A stretch of DNA of 64,000 bases from Clavaria fumosa (lineage: Eukaryota > Basidiomycota > Agaricomycetes > Agaricales > Clavariaceae), in NCBI GenBank assembly GCA_951802425.1, contig OX637800.1, positions 682,001 through 746,000 of the forward strand. The letters are read 5' to 3'. A program made the position numbers and the translations under genes. Positions within the stretch are counted from its first letter, which is position 1; each line of letters starts with the position of its first letter. This document shows, in pieces, positions 1 to 11,078 of this stretch. The notes below the pieces were generated by a model that saw nothing but the letters and a program-made list of their open reading frames with translations, had not been told where the DNA came from and did no database searches.

Positions 1-3000
1 CAGTGCTGTTGAACTTGTCAACAGTTTCCTGGGTGGTATCATTGTATCCTTCCTCTGCACCAGACACTCTGTCTGCCTTCCTCTTTTCCTGTGCTTCAAT
101 ACCTTCTCAATCTCATATATTTTGTCATCTTCCATTTTGTCATCCTCTTCTGTGATTTCCAGCTCAAGGAGCTTCCTCCGACATGACAATATCTCACTGG
201 CATGCTGTCTCTGATCTTGCAAGGTTGTGCTCTCCACAGCTATTTCAGCTGTAGCATCACTGTAGTCAAAGTCTGTCTGAGTCCAATACAGATGATGTGG
301 CTGAGTTTGTATTTTACCCAGCTCAACAAACTTCTTTATGTTCATCAGCAAAGATGCAAGCTTAAACTGTAGGTTAAAGATTTCACTGCCACATGTTCTG
401 ATGACTGACTGATTGTTGAACCTTTCAAACACTGCACCCAACTCACCAAACACACTCTCAATCTTAGATCTGTAGCTTCCAAATATCTTGTTATACTTCA
501 CTTCATCACTTGACAGCTCAATGCCTTTTGACTTGCGAACAGGATGGCAGAAGTTTCCCAAGTTCAAGTCACTGCTTTCTATCACCTTATTAATGTGTTG
601 GGTATATCCACCATCAAGACCTACACAGTCAAGCTCATGGATGTGCTTTTCCAGCTTCATCTTTGTCAACATGACCCCATCAGTGCTGTCTCCACAAGAG
701 CTGACTTTGACATGAAAAGGATCAAGCTGTTGTTATGTCAGGCTTGTGACAGCAAAACCCTTTGGTGTGCAAGGGTAGAGCGAAGGGTCTGTTCAGTTTC
801 TAACACTAGCTGATAGTCCTGGCAGACTTGTCTCTCGATATGCAGGGAATACTCCTGCAATAGTCGAAGTGTCTGGTAATAGGTCTGTGGATTGGCTCTG
901 AGTAGTTGGTCCTTTATCTGAGTCCTTGTATACCTCTGGTAATACTCGAACCAATAGAGGTTCTGCTCAATTGATGGGTGGCTGGTGAAACTCTCAGGAG
1001 GGATGACTTGCGACCTTAAAGGTGGGAAGACAAATCCTTCCAGTGTGAAGTTCTCAGCAGCAACGTTTGCTGTCAGACTTAGTTGAGGTCTCTCAAGTAA
1101 GTGTATAGATGAAAAGATCAAAGCTAGGGTACATGTGGGCTGGTCCCAGGTCTTATATACTCTAGCTATGGGCTGTATGTGATGGATGAGTCATTGATTA
1201 AATATCAGAATTGATAGATGATCAGGAAAGCTGTGCACTTGCACTGGAATGCTGAGTATGAGCAGTGTCGATTCTTGTTGGGATCTTGTGATGATGATGT
1301 CATCAGTGATCGAATGGGGTCCCCGCTTCGATGCATTATATCATGGTCAGCTGCATCTGATCTTGTTGGGGATTAGATCGGAGGATCAGATGATCTGTGA
1401 TCGAGCTGCTCTGAGTCATGATCACTTGATCAATCAATGTGATGTAGTGATCAAATGAAACTGATCTTTGATCAGAGATCTTCTTAGGGGTGATCATGTC
1501 TGATGGATAGGGGTTTGCTCAATCAAGGTTGAGATCAACCTGTGGTGGTTACTGGATAAAAGGAGGGCTCTCTTCCTCTCACCATCTCTTCAGAGTCTGC
1601 CTGCTATGTGTCTCCAAGGCCACCACCTCGTCGAGTTCTTCCACAGCTCCTCCCTCTTCGCTCCCCATACTGGGGTTAAGCTCTCCTGTGATACCTTCCA
1701 TTGGTGGGTTCAACTCATCCCTGCCAATGCGGACCTTTATTGGGTCCTCGACCGATGTTTCGCCTGTGGGGATCCTTCCCACCTCATCAAGGATTGCTCC
1801 TTGAATCAAGGTCCCTATCAATGTATCTGTGACCTTCTCGAGGACCCTCATGGTGAGTTAGCTGAGTTGCTTTTCCCTGTCTCTGGTGAGTCTGATTCTT
1901 TATAGACTGGGACTGGGCTCCTCCTCGCTCTCCCTCACCAACCATTTGAGCCACCACCCCCTGGGGTGATCAGGGCACTTGGTACCAAGGTGGGCAGGAT
2001 TGGGCTGAGATCAGTTCTGGTCCTGTACACCTGGCTTACCATCCTCAGGCCCAGATCTTCAACCTCTGGGTGCCCTGTTGGTGGCACCTCCTCTGTTGCC
2101 CTCCCTTCCTACCATTGACCTCCCCCCTGCCTATTCCTCCCTCCCCTCTCCTACTTTGGATGATGAGGGCCCTCTCAGTGCTGTGCGGGATCTGCAAGAG
2201 ATATCCCTAGAGACTGGGATCTGGGATGGTCAGTTTGCCTCTCATCCCTTGAGGGTTGCCCTTGGGTTTGTGGGTGAGTCTGACTTCTCAGACTCTTCTG
2301 ATGAGTCGTGGGATGAGGAGTCTTGGGGGTCTGAGTATGGCACCTCGGGCTCTTCCCTTGATGAAGAGGGGTCTTGGCTTTCCTTCGTGTAGATAAGTAT
2401 GATACTTATCTTGCAATAAAATATATAGCTGGGGTTTAGCCCCTTGTTTGCCTGATTTGCATGGTGTGTCTTAAGTTAAGAATCGAAATTTGTTGGCTTG
2501 GTAGTATGGACAACGCTTTCATGACATGTTATCAACACATACTTGTGTTCTCAGGCCAGATTTCTTAAACTTCTATGAGTACATCTTTGCTGCCTCTGCC
2601 CCTGCTAGGTTCACTCTTGTGTCATGGGCATCCAGCAATAGTCCAGCAATAGTGTGACATGCTTGAACAGAGATGGATTTTGTTGAGCAGTCAATACTCT
2701 TATCTGAACATAGATGCAAGGAGAGATGAAAGCCTTTTATCCAAAATCAGTAACTGCTTGATATAGAAGCTTCTGTACAGGTCATAGAAGCTCTTCTTCA
2801 AATGAACCTGCTCAATTGCTCCATGGAGCAGTTTTTTATCAGCTGATAGAGAATGAGCATTCCTTTCTCAGAGTTGTGATAAGGACCAGGATAGTCCTGT
2901 GTGATGAAGAGGACAGCTAGGAAAAAAAACACTGGTATGTAGCCAAGTCTCTGAAGGATTGTTGTCTTGACATGTTCAATGTCATTAACAGATTTAGTCT

Positions 3001-3124
3001 CTGTGTGATGAAACTTTGTTTTGGACACCTCAGGCCAGTTCTGATAGAGGAATGACCACTGATCATGCATGAGTTTGGTGAACTCCTGGAGGAGGGACTT
3101 GTTGATATCCTGGGTGTGAGCCAT
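1..3124 (-). pseudogene. DDE_Tnp_4-type transposase with C-terminal chromodomain, interrupted
   Basis: The minus strand encodes one transposase in two blocks. The 5' block starts at ATG 3124 (MAHTQDINKSLLQ) and runs as a helical N-terminal region to about 2798. It then shifts frame and continues to about 2535 with the motif HVTLLLDAHDTR, once an 11-bp tandem duplication (TCCAGCAATAG twice, about 2633-2654) is allowed for. The 3' block covers 732 to 1. It shows DGGYTQ (second acidic residue) and YRSKIESVFGELG (third acidic residue in a DDE_Tnp_4-like context), then an acidic linker and a chromodomain start (YEIEKVLKHRKRGR) that shifts frame near the window edge. The blocks are separated by the LTR-like insertion 736-2526. 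Family membership is inferred from motifs. The gene is dead: it has frameshifts, at least one stop and a large insertion. It continues beyond position 1. Confidence 0.7.
736..2526. mobile_element. LTR-like insertion (large solo LTR or short non-autonomous LTR element) with 5-bp TSD
   Basis: The segment begins TGTCAGG and ends CATGACA, giving TG..CA termini. It is flanked on both sides by TGTTA (731-735 and 2527-2531). Removing it together with one TGTTA rejoins the two transposase blocks in a sensible frame. A TATA-like GGATAAAAGG lies near 1553 on the plus strand. No second internal copy of the terminus was seen, so it is either a 1.8-kb solo LTR or a small non-autonomous element. Weak open frames inside are a minus frame 1121-738, a plus frame 1606-1905 with a CCHC-like motif, and a plus frame 2078-2392 that is acidic and Ser-rich at its end. 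None starts and ends like a complete gene. Confidence 0.7.
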
Positions 3125-3299
3125 TTCTATAGTATTGTAATTATATGGTGTAATATCATTTTATCATGACTATAATGGGTATTTCTGCCATTCACCCAAC
3201 ATGACATTATTGTCAACCTTTTGTTAGAATTGGAAGCTGTACTCCCTAAGTCTCCTGCATATTCTCTTATACCAGTTTGTTAGGATCCAAAAAGGGTAC

Positions 3300-3860
3300 A
3301 TTGTGCTGAAGCTAATGGGTTGGATCAAGAGGGAGCAGACTCATTTGTGGAGAGAGATTTTTGGTTCCCTCAGGTGAGGAGGGGTGGCTGTTGGAGTCTG
3401 AGGAAGAAACAGTGATGGTGATGGGGAGAAGAAGTCCAAGCATAGAGGAAGTGGAGGAGGCAGAAGGGGAAGGAAAGGGGAAGGGAGTAGTGTGTGACCA
3501 GTAAATTTTTTCTTGTTCTCTTATCTTTATTTTGTATATATTGTTTTGAATCCTGAAATGCAAGACTAAATGAAGGTGAAGAAGTGAGAAAAAATTATTG
3601 AGTTGTGTGAGGTTTGTCTGGGTAAGATGAATGGGAATCTTCAAGGAGTTCCTTTGAGGCAGAAAGTGATTCTATGGGTTCCCAAGTATCATCTTCAGGT
3701 CTGTAACCTTCCCAATGTATGAAGTAAAGCACTTTCCTACCCCTCCTTCAAAAATCTAGTACATGAGCAACTTTGTAGAATTGTCTGTCAACATCAATAG
3801 AGGGTGGCATGGGACAGTGACAGAGTCAGGCTTGATCATGATGGCATCATCAAAACAATG
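3300..3860 (-). pseudogene. Ty3/Gypsy chromovirus pol 3' end relic (chromodomain)
   Basis: Minus-strand translation of about 3800-3600 reads as a chromodomain: FYKVAHVLDF, stop, RRGRKVLYF, then IHWEGYRPEDDTWEP and a C-terminal helix ending LLEDSHSSYPDK. This is the usual C-terminus of chromovirus integrase. There is an in-frame TGA after VLDF. No integrase catalytic core or LTR could be recognised next to it, so this is a short decayed fragment. Confidence 0.65.
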
Positions 3861-4717
3861 TGGGGATCACAATGGTTTGTCAGGTGGTTGGTGCTCAGCT
3901 GCAGGGGTTGTCATGTATCAGCATTCTCCATAACATTATGAGAGTTGTGTTATTAGAAAGGGGTCTGAGGGTGGGGCAATGGGGGAGGGAAAAATTTAGT
4001 ATAGATGAGGGTAGGAATAAATTATCTCAAGTCTGGGGGCCTATAGTTCACAGACAGTCTGCTTAAACACATGGATTTTAATAATAAATATATGTAAAAA
4101 AGGCAACAGAAAGTGCAAGGCTTCAAGGAGCAAGGGGCAGAACTGAGCAGTGTCAGGCAATGCTTAAGACAAAGCAACAAGGAGCAGCAGCTAGTTACAA
4201 CATCACAGTGTGTAGGAATACACTGCTGACTCTAAAACAAGGTAACTGTATGTAGGGGCAAATTCCCTAGAGGCAGGGTACACTGCCAACATCATTTCAG
4301 GCCTACACAACATACCTCTTTAAGCCCCCAGATTTCTCCTATTAACCACAGGAGGGTTCCAGACTCTTTAAGTTCCAAAATACTCTTCAGGACATTTCAG
4401 CAAGTCCACAAACCCTCCTGGGCCTATGTAGATGTCTCAAACAGTCCCCACTGGTCCCCTATGCTCCCTTTATCTCTTAGACACATCAACTTGCAGCACT
4501 TCTGTAGATGCACTCACAGCACTGTTGTAAAAGTACTAATGTGATGGGAGTCAGGAGAGATGCATTATGAGACACAGCGAAAACTCCTGTCAATGATAGC
4601 CTAATGGACCTCGTCGAAGGGAACAAGCAATTTGATAAAATAATACTTACAGACAAACAGAGAAGAGAAAGAGGAAAGAAAGTCTGAAAAATAGTTTCCC
4701 TCATTAGAGGTGGAGGA
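3861..4717. other. Intergenic, no gene seen
   Basis: AT-moderate sequence with short open frames lacking a credible start or composition. A pyrimidine-rich run near 4315-4327 could be a retroelement polypurine tract on the minus strand, but no LTR boundary could be shown. The stretch also holds the 3' flank of the membrane-protein gene ending at 4718. Confidence 0.4.
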
Positions 4718-7417
4718 TCATTGATCATCTGCCAGCACGGGTGACAATTTATCCAGGGTCAGCTGCGTCCACAACAACGACTGCACTTCTTTCTCCTCCA
4801 CACCCGCATCGCCCGCACCTGCGCTAGTACCTGCGCCAGTACCGGCCCCAACGGCAGTGCCAACGATCGTCTTGTAGTCCTCCACTTCCACCCCGTACTC
4901 GTGTTTGTGCTGGTCATCTACGACAATCGCTCCAGTTCGTGGGTCAAAGCGGAAGTGCATCCCGCGCAGACGGCGCTCGAGGTCCGCGTCCGTATCGTAG
5001 GGCAGCAACACTCGCTCGTGCATTACACTGGCATTGCTGTAATTGCTACGAGAGAACCCAAACCCCGAGTGCGCAGTGAGCGACGCGATGGACGCGATGG
5101 TCCTTGGGGAACTCGCGAGTGAGAGAGCGCCACTCTGCGTGTGGAAGATTATGTTCACTGCGAGCCCGCCACACCCAATCAAGAGAAGGATGACTGAGAG
5201 GCCGTGCCCAGCAAGTGGTCTGTATTGCGGAGAGTGGTGACGGTAAGTAAACAAAGAGAGTGAGGAGGAACAGAGGGATGCACTCGACTATGAGCCGGGG
5301 GACAAGGGAAGTCAGTCTGGCCGGGAGCGAGCTTTGTTCTCGCACGAAGTAGATTGACTTGGCAGATAACGAGAGGTGTTGCGTCTGTTGGGAGGCCCAA
5401 AAGTCAGAAGAAGGCACCTTATATTCTCCTTGCTTACGTAAATGCGCTTCGTAATGTTCAGGAAGCTTTGCGACTGCGTGAATGCGGACGCGAGGCCCTC
5501 GGGCTGTTGCGCAGCGAAGCGGAAAATGGCGCCTGGCACGCCAGATCGAATGGCCATCGCGCGCGCCTGTACAAAGGGGTTACTCGAGTTTGGAAAGATG
5601 ACACTGGGAAGAAGACAAAAAGGGTATTGCAATCAAAAAAATAGGGTACAGTGCAAGACAGGAACAAAAAATGTTATAAAACTTACGCGTTGAATGCGCG
5701 CCCCAACAAGGGGGCACCGGTGACGTTATTCTTCTGGTCATGCAGGTGAAGGATAGTTACGTTGGCAAGCCGGCCACTGTTGAGATTGACTTTGGCGACG
5801 ACGTCAAATGCCTGTATCGTTGGACGGCACAACACGGTTTGTACTGCGCCACCGCCGCCATTCCCAGCATCTCCGTTGAAGAACCAGAACAAAACAGGCT
5901 GCAGCTCCACGTCGAGCGCAGCGTTAGCCGTCTTGCAATCCGGCACGTTAACCACGCCAAACTGCGCATCCGCGGTCGTTGGATTGAATGTGATTGCCAC
6001 CGGGCAGCGCTGTGAGGTCAGCACCGAGATCGTGAATGTGCTGTTGTTGTTTTGGGAAAGTGATTGTGAGAGTGGCAGGGCGCAATTGGCCGCTGTTTGT
6101 AAGCCGCTCGTCTGCACCGTCACCGTACCGTTGACGAAGTTGTTCGATGGCAGCTGTTTGGGTGAGAAGTCGATGAGAGGATCCTTTTCTGAATCGGTTT
6201 CCATGTGACGGAGGCGCAATGCTTACAATGAATTCTGTAGTTGCCCAACCCCCCATGACGAATGGTGGATCGTCGAGTCCATGAAACGCTGAAGTCTCAT
6301 TAATTGTCATGCCAAGCTTTTTTCATAGAAAAAGAACGAGCCAGATGCTTCCGCGAACTGGAACCAACGGTTCAATATCCAGCGTAAAAATTACAAAATA
6401 CAATACTCACTCCAGCAGCAGCGACAAAGGAGTTGAGCGAGAGTGCGTCCGGCGCTAAACCTATGGTTGCGTTGCTGATGATGGTAACAGCTGAAACGAC
6501 GCCAGTGGAAATATAGATTACAGAGGTTTTTGAATTTGTAAAGTCTCACCGACTGTGTTTGGCAGTTGTCTTATTGAGAAGACAGCGCCTGCACCAGCTG
6601 GGAGGAGTAAGGCCAAAAGTCCAGTGGCACTCAACCAGAAAATGACGAAATGCTTATTCTTATAAGCGCGGTAAATGGCTTCTGCTGGACTAGACAATGA
6701 TCATTAAAATTCGAATAACCGCTTGCTTACAGCCACTTACTCTATCGAGAACTGGATCAGGCATCAATATCGAAAAGACGTATACCACATACAGTTCGAC
6801 ACATACATAGTCAAGCAGCACAGTTTCTTTAGCAGAGCCTCCATCTTTTGAGAGTTTCACAAATGGCTGGGAGTAGTTTGAGGGCTGGTGTAGAACGGCA
6901 GATTAGCGTGCATACATACGTAGTACCACTTGAGTGTCCAATCTATGGTGCGCCAGGCAATGGATATTGGTAGCAGGACGAGAGTTGGGAAGAAGGCCTG
7001 AAAAATGATACAATAGTTGAGACAATTGCCGGACACCAAATTCCGCTGGTCTTACACTGAGAAATTGCGGCGACACTGGAAATACATTCTTCTTGGGAAC
7101 AGCGAACCCTGTTTGGCAATTAAAAATGTCATTATGCTTGGATTTGGAGCCTCTTACCGCCATTCTTCTGTGATATGGACAGGGCGACCTCCAACGCGAT
7201 GGCCAACGCAATCGTCAGAAGAGCGGTGAAGATAGCTACCCAAAGTTTGAAAAATAGAGGTTTCTAAATGCCAAAAATGAAGGAGAGAAAGGTCATCAGA
7301 AATATCGTCTTGCGAGATGGGAGGGCTGCTCACACATGGTTTTGGGCGGCCTTCCGGGGGATCTGGGATGGAATGCACCGACTCACTGAAGCGGGGAGAA
7401 CGTTGTGAATGCATCAT
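4718..7417 (-). CDS. DUF3433-type multi-pass membrane protein
   Basis: A multi-exon minus-strand gene. The start is ATG 7417, the first ATG of MMHSQRSPRFSES; exon 1 is about 7417-7334, and exon 2 starts at 7263 with KPLFFKLWVAIFTALLTIALAIALEVAL read in short pieces. Later exons give AFFPTLVLLPISIAWRTIDW and a motif ending GGSAKETVLLDY, then a hydrophobic segment, a lumenal or extracellular Asn-rich block (about 6219-5690), a further hydrophobic segment, and the last exon 5254-4718. That exon ends with TIASIASLTAHSGF, a DLERRLRGMHFRFDPRTG motif and a Gly/Ala-rich tail. The paired hydrophobic and SxASLxxHS...LRxxxFRxDP signature is that of DUF3433 fungal membrane proteins. Introns are 50-100 nt with GT..AG ends. 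Molecular function is unknown. Exon borders in the middle are approximate. Degraded plus-strand copies of its exons lie at 13.9-16.4 kb. Confidence 0.65.
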
Positions 7418-7958
7418 CACTAACGGACGAATATTTCGCCGGTGATAGAGCCTGTTGCAGTGTCGACATCGCAGAGCTTCAGCGAGGGTAAATACTACCC
7501 TGTAATTCCTTCCGCATTCTCAGGGTATGGAATCGCAACGGAGCGGCTCCTCTCTGTATGTCCTGAGTGAGGTAAGTCGGAACACTGAATAACTGCCTCC
7601 TAGTCAACATACGGTCGAAATCAGGATGCTCGGCTAGTATTCTCAGGTCGATGTACGACGACGCTTTACTGCCGCGCTGAAGTCTTTGATACCTTCCGAG
7701 CCACGCACCGCCTCATTTCGTTCGCCTGTTACCGCGCGGCGTTTTATGTCGCAGATTGTGGCGGGTGCAACCGCTATGGTTCGTCATGTGCATAAGGTGG
7801 CCGGCGGAGGTGTGGGCTTTCCTTGCTCTCAGTCTGCCTCAAACTCGATCATCAGTATCCGAGTGATATTCGTCGGAGATAACTCACAGCAACGAGCAAA
7901 CCTCGCGGGATTCCCAGTTCATTCGGACAAATAACTGCACAAAGGCTGTTAGGCTTAC
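7418..7958. other. Upstream region of the DUF3433-type gene
   Basis: No convincing gene. An 82-codon frame at 7686-7934 (+) lacks an ATG start and recognisable features. The region should contain the promoter of the minus-strand gene starting at 7417; no clear TATA box was recognised. Confidence 0.35.
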
Positions 7959-8665
7959 ACGACGAACAAACAACTGTCTGGTCACACCCTCAGTTGTAAT
8001 GTCTTTGTCTAGTTGTTGTGCCTGATGTGTGATATCATAGTCCTGTCTTGTCTGGTGCTGGTGCAGTGCGGTGCAGTGCTGGGGACTGGCAATCACTGTC
8101 TGCTGCTTACATAAGTGACACAAAAGTTGTGAGGAGGTTATAGGCTTTGACAAGCATTTTGAAGCTTAGTTTGAGTGAGACAAAATGATCACAGATTTAA
8201 TTTGAGTGAATTCCAAGACAGATTTTTTAATTTTGCCTGAATATTTAAGTATGAGCACTGGTAGTGTAATATAAATTTAGTAGAGTCAAAATTAAAAATC
8301 CTGCCTTGGACAATCCATTTAAAATAATTCTAGAATTGTTTTATCTCACTAAAGTGAAGCACCAAACTCAATAGAGAGGTCAGAAAGGTGAAATGACAAG
8401 TTAAATACCAAACTACATATATTGGGTGAGATAAAAATTGCAAAAATATTCTAATTGCTGGAGAATATATACAGCATACATAGGAATAATATCCTTCACT
8501 AAAACTAAGCACAAAGGTGGCTGAGGAATGCAGGAAATGGCACACAGATATCCATTTATGACAACTTGCCACACTGGCACTGCACCAGCCAGGACTCACA
8601 TGATGTCACACATCAGGCACAATGACTCACTAGTCACAAACAACTGACAGTTGTTTGTGCATTGT
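7959..8665. mobile_element. MITE-like element with about 100-bp inverted ends
   Basis: Left end 7959-8090 contains ACAAACAACTGTC, a TTGTGCCTGATGTGTGA stretch and a GGTGCAGTG stretch. The same series occurs in the same order on the opposite strand at about 8665-8560. The interior is AT-rich and non-coding. A clean target-site duplication could not be identified, so the exact borders and superfamily are open. Confidence 0.55.
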
Positions 8666-8830
8666 GTTAGTGACTGTAGCTGTGATCCATAGATTCAATG
8701 TCCAAGCTAAGTTCAAGCTGTGGCTGTGGCATTCTGCAACAGGTCACGAGACGCCGGCTGGTTGTCATCGCGTCATCTCTTGACCATCTCCCCACCTCAC
8801 GCCCTCTGCACGCGGTCGTCCAGGGCCAAT

Positions 8831-9950
8831 ATGCGCCGCGCTCGCAGATCACGCGGTACCCCTCTAGGGTCTGCGCCATCAACTGGCGCCGGGCCGCCGC
8901 TTCCCCACTTCATGTCTGCTCCGACCCAAGAGCCCGCAGCGCCGCCGACGTCCAACCCCGGTATGTCCTGGAGCAATCTCGCGCTGTATAACCAACAGGG
9001 CCAGCCCATCTCGGGATCTGCATTCGATAGGGCTCGAATTTCCGTTACCAACACCATACTTGGGACCGGCGCGACACAACCGCTTCCACCAACAACAACG
9101 ACCACGACGACCACGACGACATCAACTGTTCAAGCTCAAGCTCAAGCACAAACGCAGTTCCAGTCGCCAGTCGCGACGCCACCTCAAGCTCCAGCACATT
9201 CCCAGGCTTCTGCACCTGTGCAGACGCAAGGGCAAGCCGCGCCTCCAGTTATAGCCGCGCAATTCCACCTACCGGGGACTCTCCCAACCCATGGTGTCAC
9301 TCTCCCCAGCTCCCTTTTGCGTCTCGGCGCCGGGGAGGAAGATGGTGATGCTGAAGATGAACTCTTACCTGCGATGGCAGATGATGACTACTCTGCTCAG
9401 CTTTCCTGGCAGAGCCAAACTAAGGAAAATCTAAAGTCAATGCGTCTCTTTTGTCTCAACACACGCATTGGTGTGAACGCTGCGCTGACGGATCGACCTT
9501 CTAGAGTTCTAATGGATAACGTCACACCAATACAATACGAGCGCTTTGAGGCATACAGGAGACACGCGCTGCCGAAACAAGCTGTGCGGAAGGTGAGCTT
9601 TCCAGTCTGTCCAAGGGGAGAGAACCAACGGGTTGTCGTCCTCTCGTGTAATAGATTGTGCTTCAAATGCTCGGGCAGCAGATGTCCCAGCAGGTCGCGC
9701 AAATCGTTGCCGGATTCGCCAAAGTTTTTGTTGGCGAAATCGTCGAACGAGGTATGTCTTACTCAAATATCTCCTGATTTAACCGTTGACAAGCTTCCTT
9801 TGTATAGCCAGGGTAGTACAAGCGCGGCGCGGCGACGTCGGCCCGCTCGAACCGGACCACCTTCGGGAGGCCTATCGGATGTATCAAATGGAAACAGGGA
9901 GAGTTGGCGCGGCAAAGCCATTGCGTGGGAAGAGGCTGTTCATGAAGTAG
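8831..9950 (+). CDS. TAF11: TFIID subunit TAF11 (TAFII28-type histone fold)
   Basis: Transcription initiation factor subunit that forms a histone-fold pair with TAF13 in TFIID. Exons are 8831-9435, 9505-9592, 9655-9751 and 9808-9950, joined by introns of 69, 62 and 56 nt. The N-terminus is low-complexity (Thr run, Gln/Ala/Pro repeats, acidic stretch). The conserved C-terminal fold reads PIQYERFEAYRRHALPK, then IVLQMLGQQMSQQVAQIVAG, FAKVFVGEIVER, and LEPDHLREAYRMYQ. The FAKVFVGEIVE and L-P-H-REA motifs are diagnostic. The stop is TAG 9948-9950. The start is uncertain: ATG 8831 and ATG 8912 (MSAPTQEP) are in frame, and 8912 gives a more ordinary N-terminus. The gene looks intact. Confidence 0.9.
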
Positions 9951-10672
9951 CCTTGGTCGATCTGATGTTGTGACTCCAGCTTATCTGCGGAGGCTAGGGT
10001 CTATCAGCTTTGTTTAAGCCATTTTACATGCCACACTAAAATATCTCGTATCGCACGGGTAATAACTCTGCAACCACTGAGGAAAAGAATTTTTTATCAA
10101 CTGACTGGTCGATGACGCTTTCCATCAGTGGACAAGGTCCCAGTGCGGCCACGTACCACATCGTTGTCTTGCCCGACCGCCGTCGATAAATTGGTGTAGG
10201 ATCAGACTGTGCTAGTCGGCCAGCTTCGACCACCATTACTACAGTAAGCAGAAGCAGTTCACATCAACTGGTCTCGCTTCATTTTTGGCCTCACATTGGT
10301 ACCAGGCTGCCGCGCTATGAGACTCGCTTCCGCGCAGGGGCGGAGTTCGCGCTCACACCGTCACTTCTCCTGAAGAGGAGCCCTGTTGATATGCTATGCC
10401 GTTCAGGAGCGAGCAAAGACTGTAAAGGCAAAGGTAATGTCTCATCACGTGCTCAACCCTCAAGGTGAAGCTCTGTCGCGGAAGGGCTTGAACACTCAAC
10501 TATGCATCGCTCGTGTCCAACAGCCTTCGCCTTCTTCTTCGTTCCCTCGGCGTCTCCCTCTTCTCCTGCGCACCGTCTGCTTCTCGCCCGCTTCGCTTCT
10601 CAACACTTAAAGCCTCGCGACGTTGGTGCCGCTGTCCTCTGATAGCCCCGCCCAAGCCTCAGCATACGCAAG
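9951..10672. other. Intergenic between TAF11 and the small secreted protein gene
   Basis: A 66-codon minus frame (10236-10036) starts with ATG and contains PTPIYRRRSGKTTMWYVAALGP. It has no recognisable domain and could be a terminal exon or chance. The stretch 10480-10620 is pyrimidine-rich, as in fungal promoters and 5' leaders. Confidence 0.3.
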
Positions 10673-10739
10673 GTACGTTCGCCTAACATCGTGCTCACAT
10701 ACACACACCGCCGTACGCTCTCAACCCCAAAAATACAGG
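10673..10739 (+). other. Probable 5'-UTR intron
   Basis: GTACGT donor at 10673 and AATACAG acceptor ending at 10739, 67 nt, ends six bases before the ATG at 10746. Inferred from splice-site fit only. Confidence 0.45.
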
Positions 10740-10745
10740 TATACG

Positions 10746-11078
10746 ATGCAGCTCATCCGTACCCTAACGCTCGCGCTCCCCGCTGTGTTCCTCCTCTCCG
10801 CCGCATTCCAGGCAGTCACCGCCCATCCGCTCTCCGTCTCCGCCAGTGCCGCGCCGCCCGACCTACCCAACTTACCTGCGGCGAGACCTCTGGCGCCCTG
10901 GGTCTCGCGGCTCTTCGTAGGCATCCTCGGTGCTGGATTCAACCCGCAACCCCGTCCCCATCCCCTCCCAGGTCCTGGCCCAGACATAAATACGGATGCC
11001 ATGCCGAGCCGCCATACCCATACCCACTGTGCGCATGTCCGACATCACCATGGGTTTCGCCGGCGCATACATCCCTGA
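10746..11078 (+). CDS. Small putative secreted protein
   Basis: A 110-residue frame starting at ATG 10746. Residues 1-29 form a typical signal peptide: basic start MQLIRT, hydrophobic core LALPAVFLLSAAF, and a likely cleavage after AVTA. The mature part is Pro/Ala-rich with a PQPRPHPLPGPGP stretch and a His/Arg-rich end. It has no cysteines outside the tail and no recognised domain. An upstream intron in the leader and CT-rich promoter sequence favour a real gene. The His-rich C-terminus may be read-through of an unrecognised intron. Function unknown. Confidence 0.45.
   Translation: MQLIRTLTLALPAVFLLSAAFQAVTAHPLSVSASAAPPDLPNLPAARPLAPWVSRLFVGILGAGFNPQPRPHPLPGPGPDINTDAMPSRHTHTHCAHVRHHHGFRRRIHP

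Noticed and set aside
738..1121. 127-codon minus frame as an independent gene
   Set aside because: Starts with TTG and ends exactly at the terminus of the LTR-like insertion; probably part of that element.
5046..5644. Several overlapping frames on both strands inside the DUF3433-type gene
   Set aside because: They are other-frame or antisense readings, or exons joined to introns, of the minus-strand gene.
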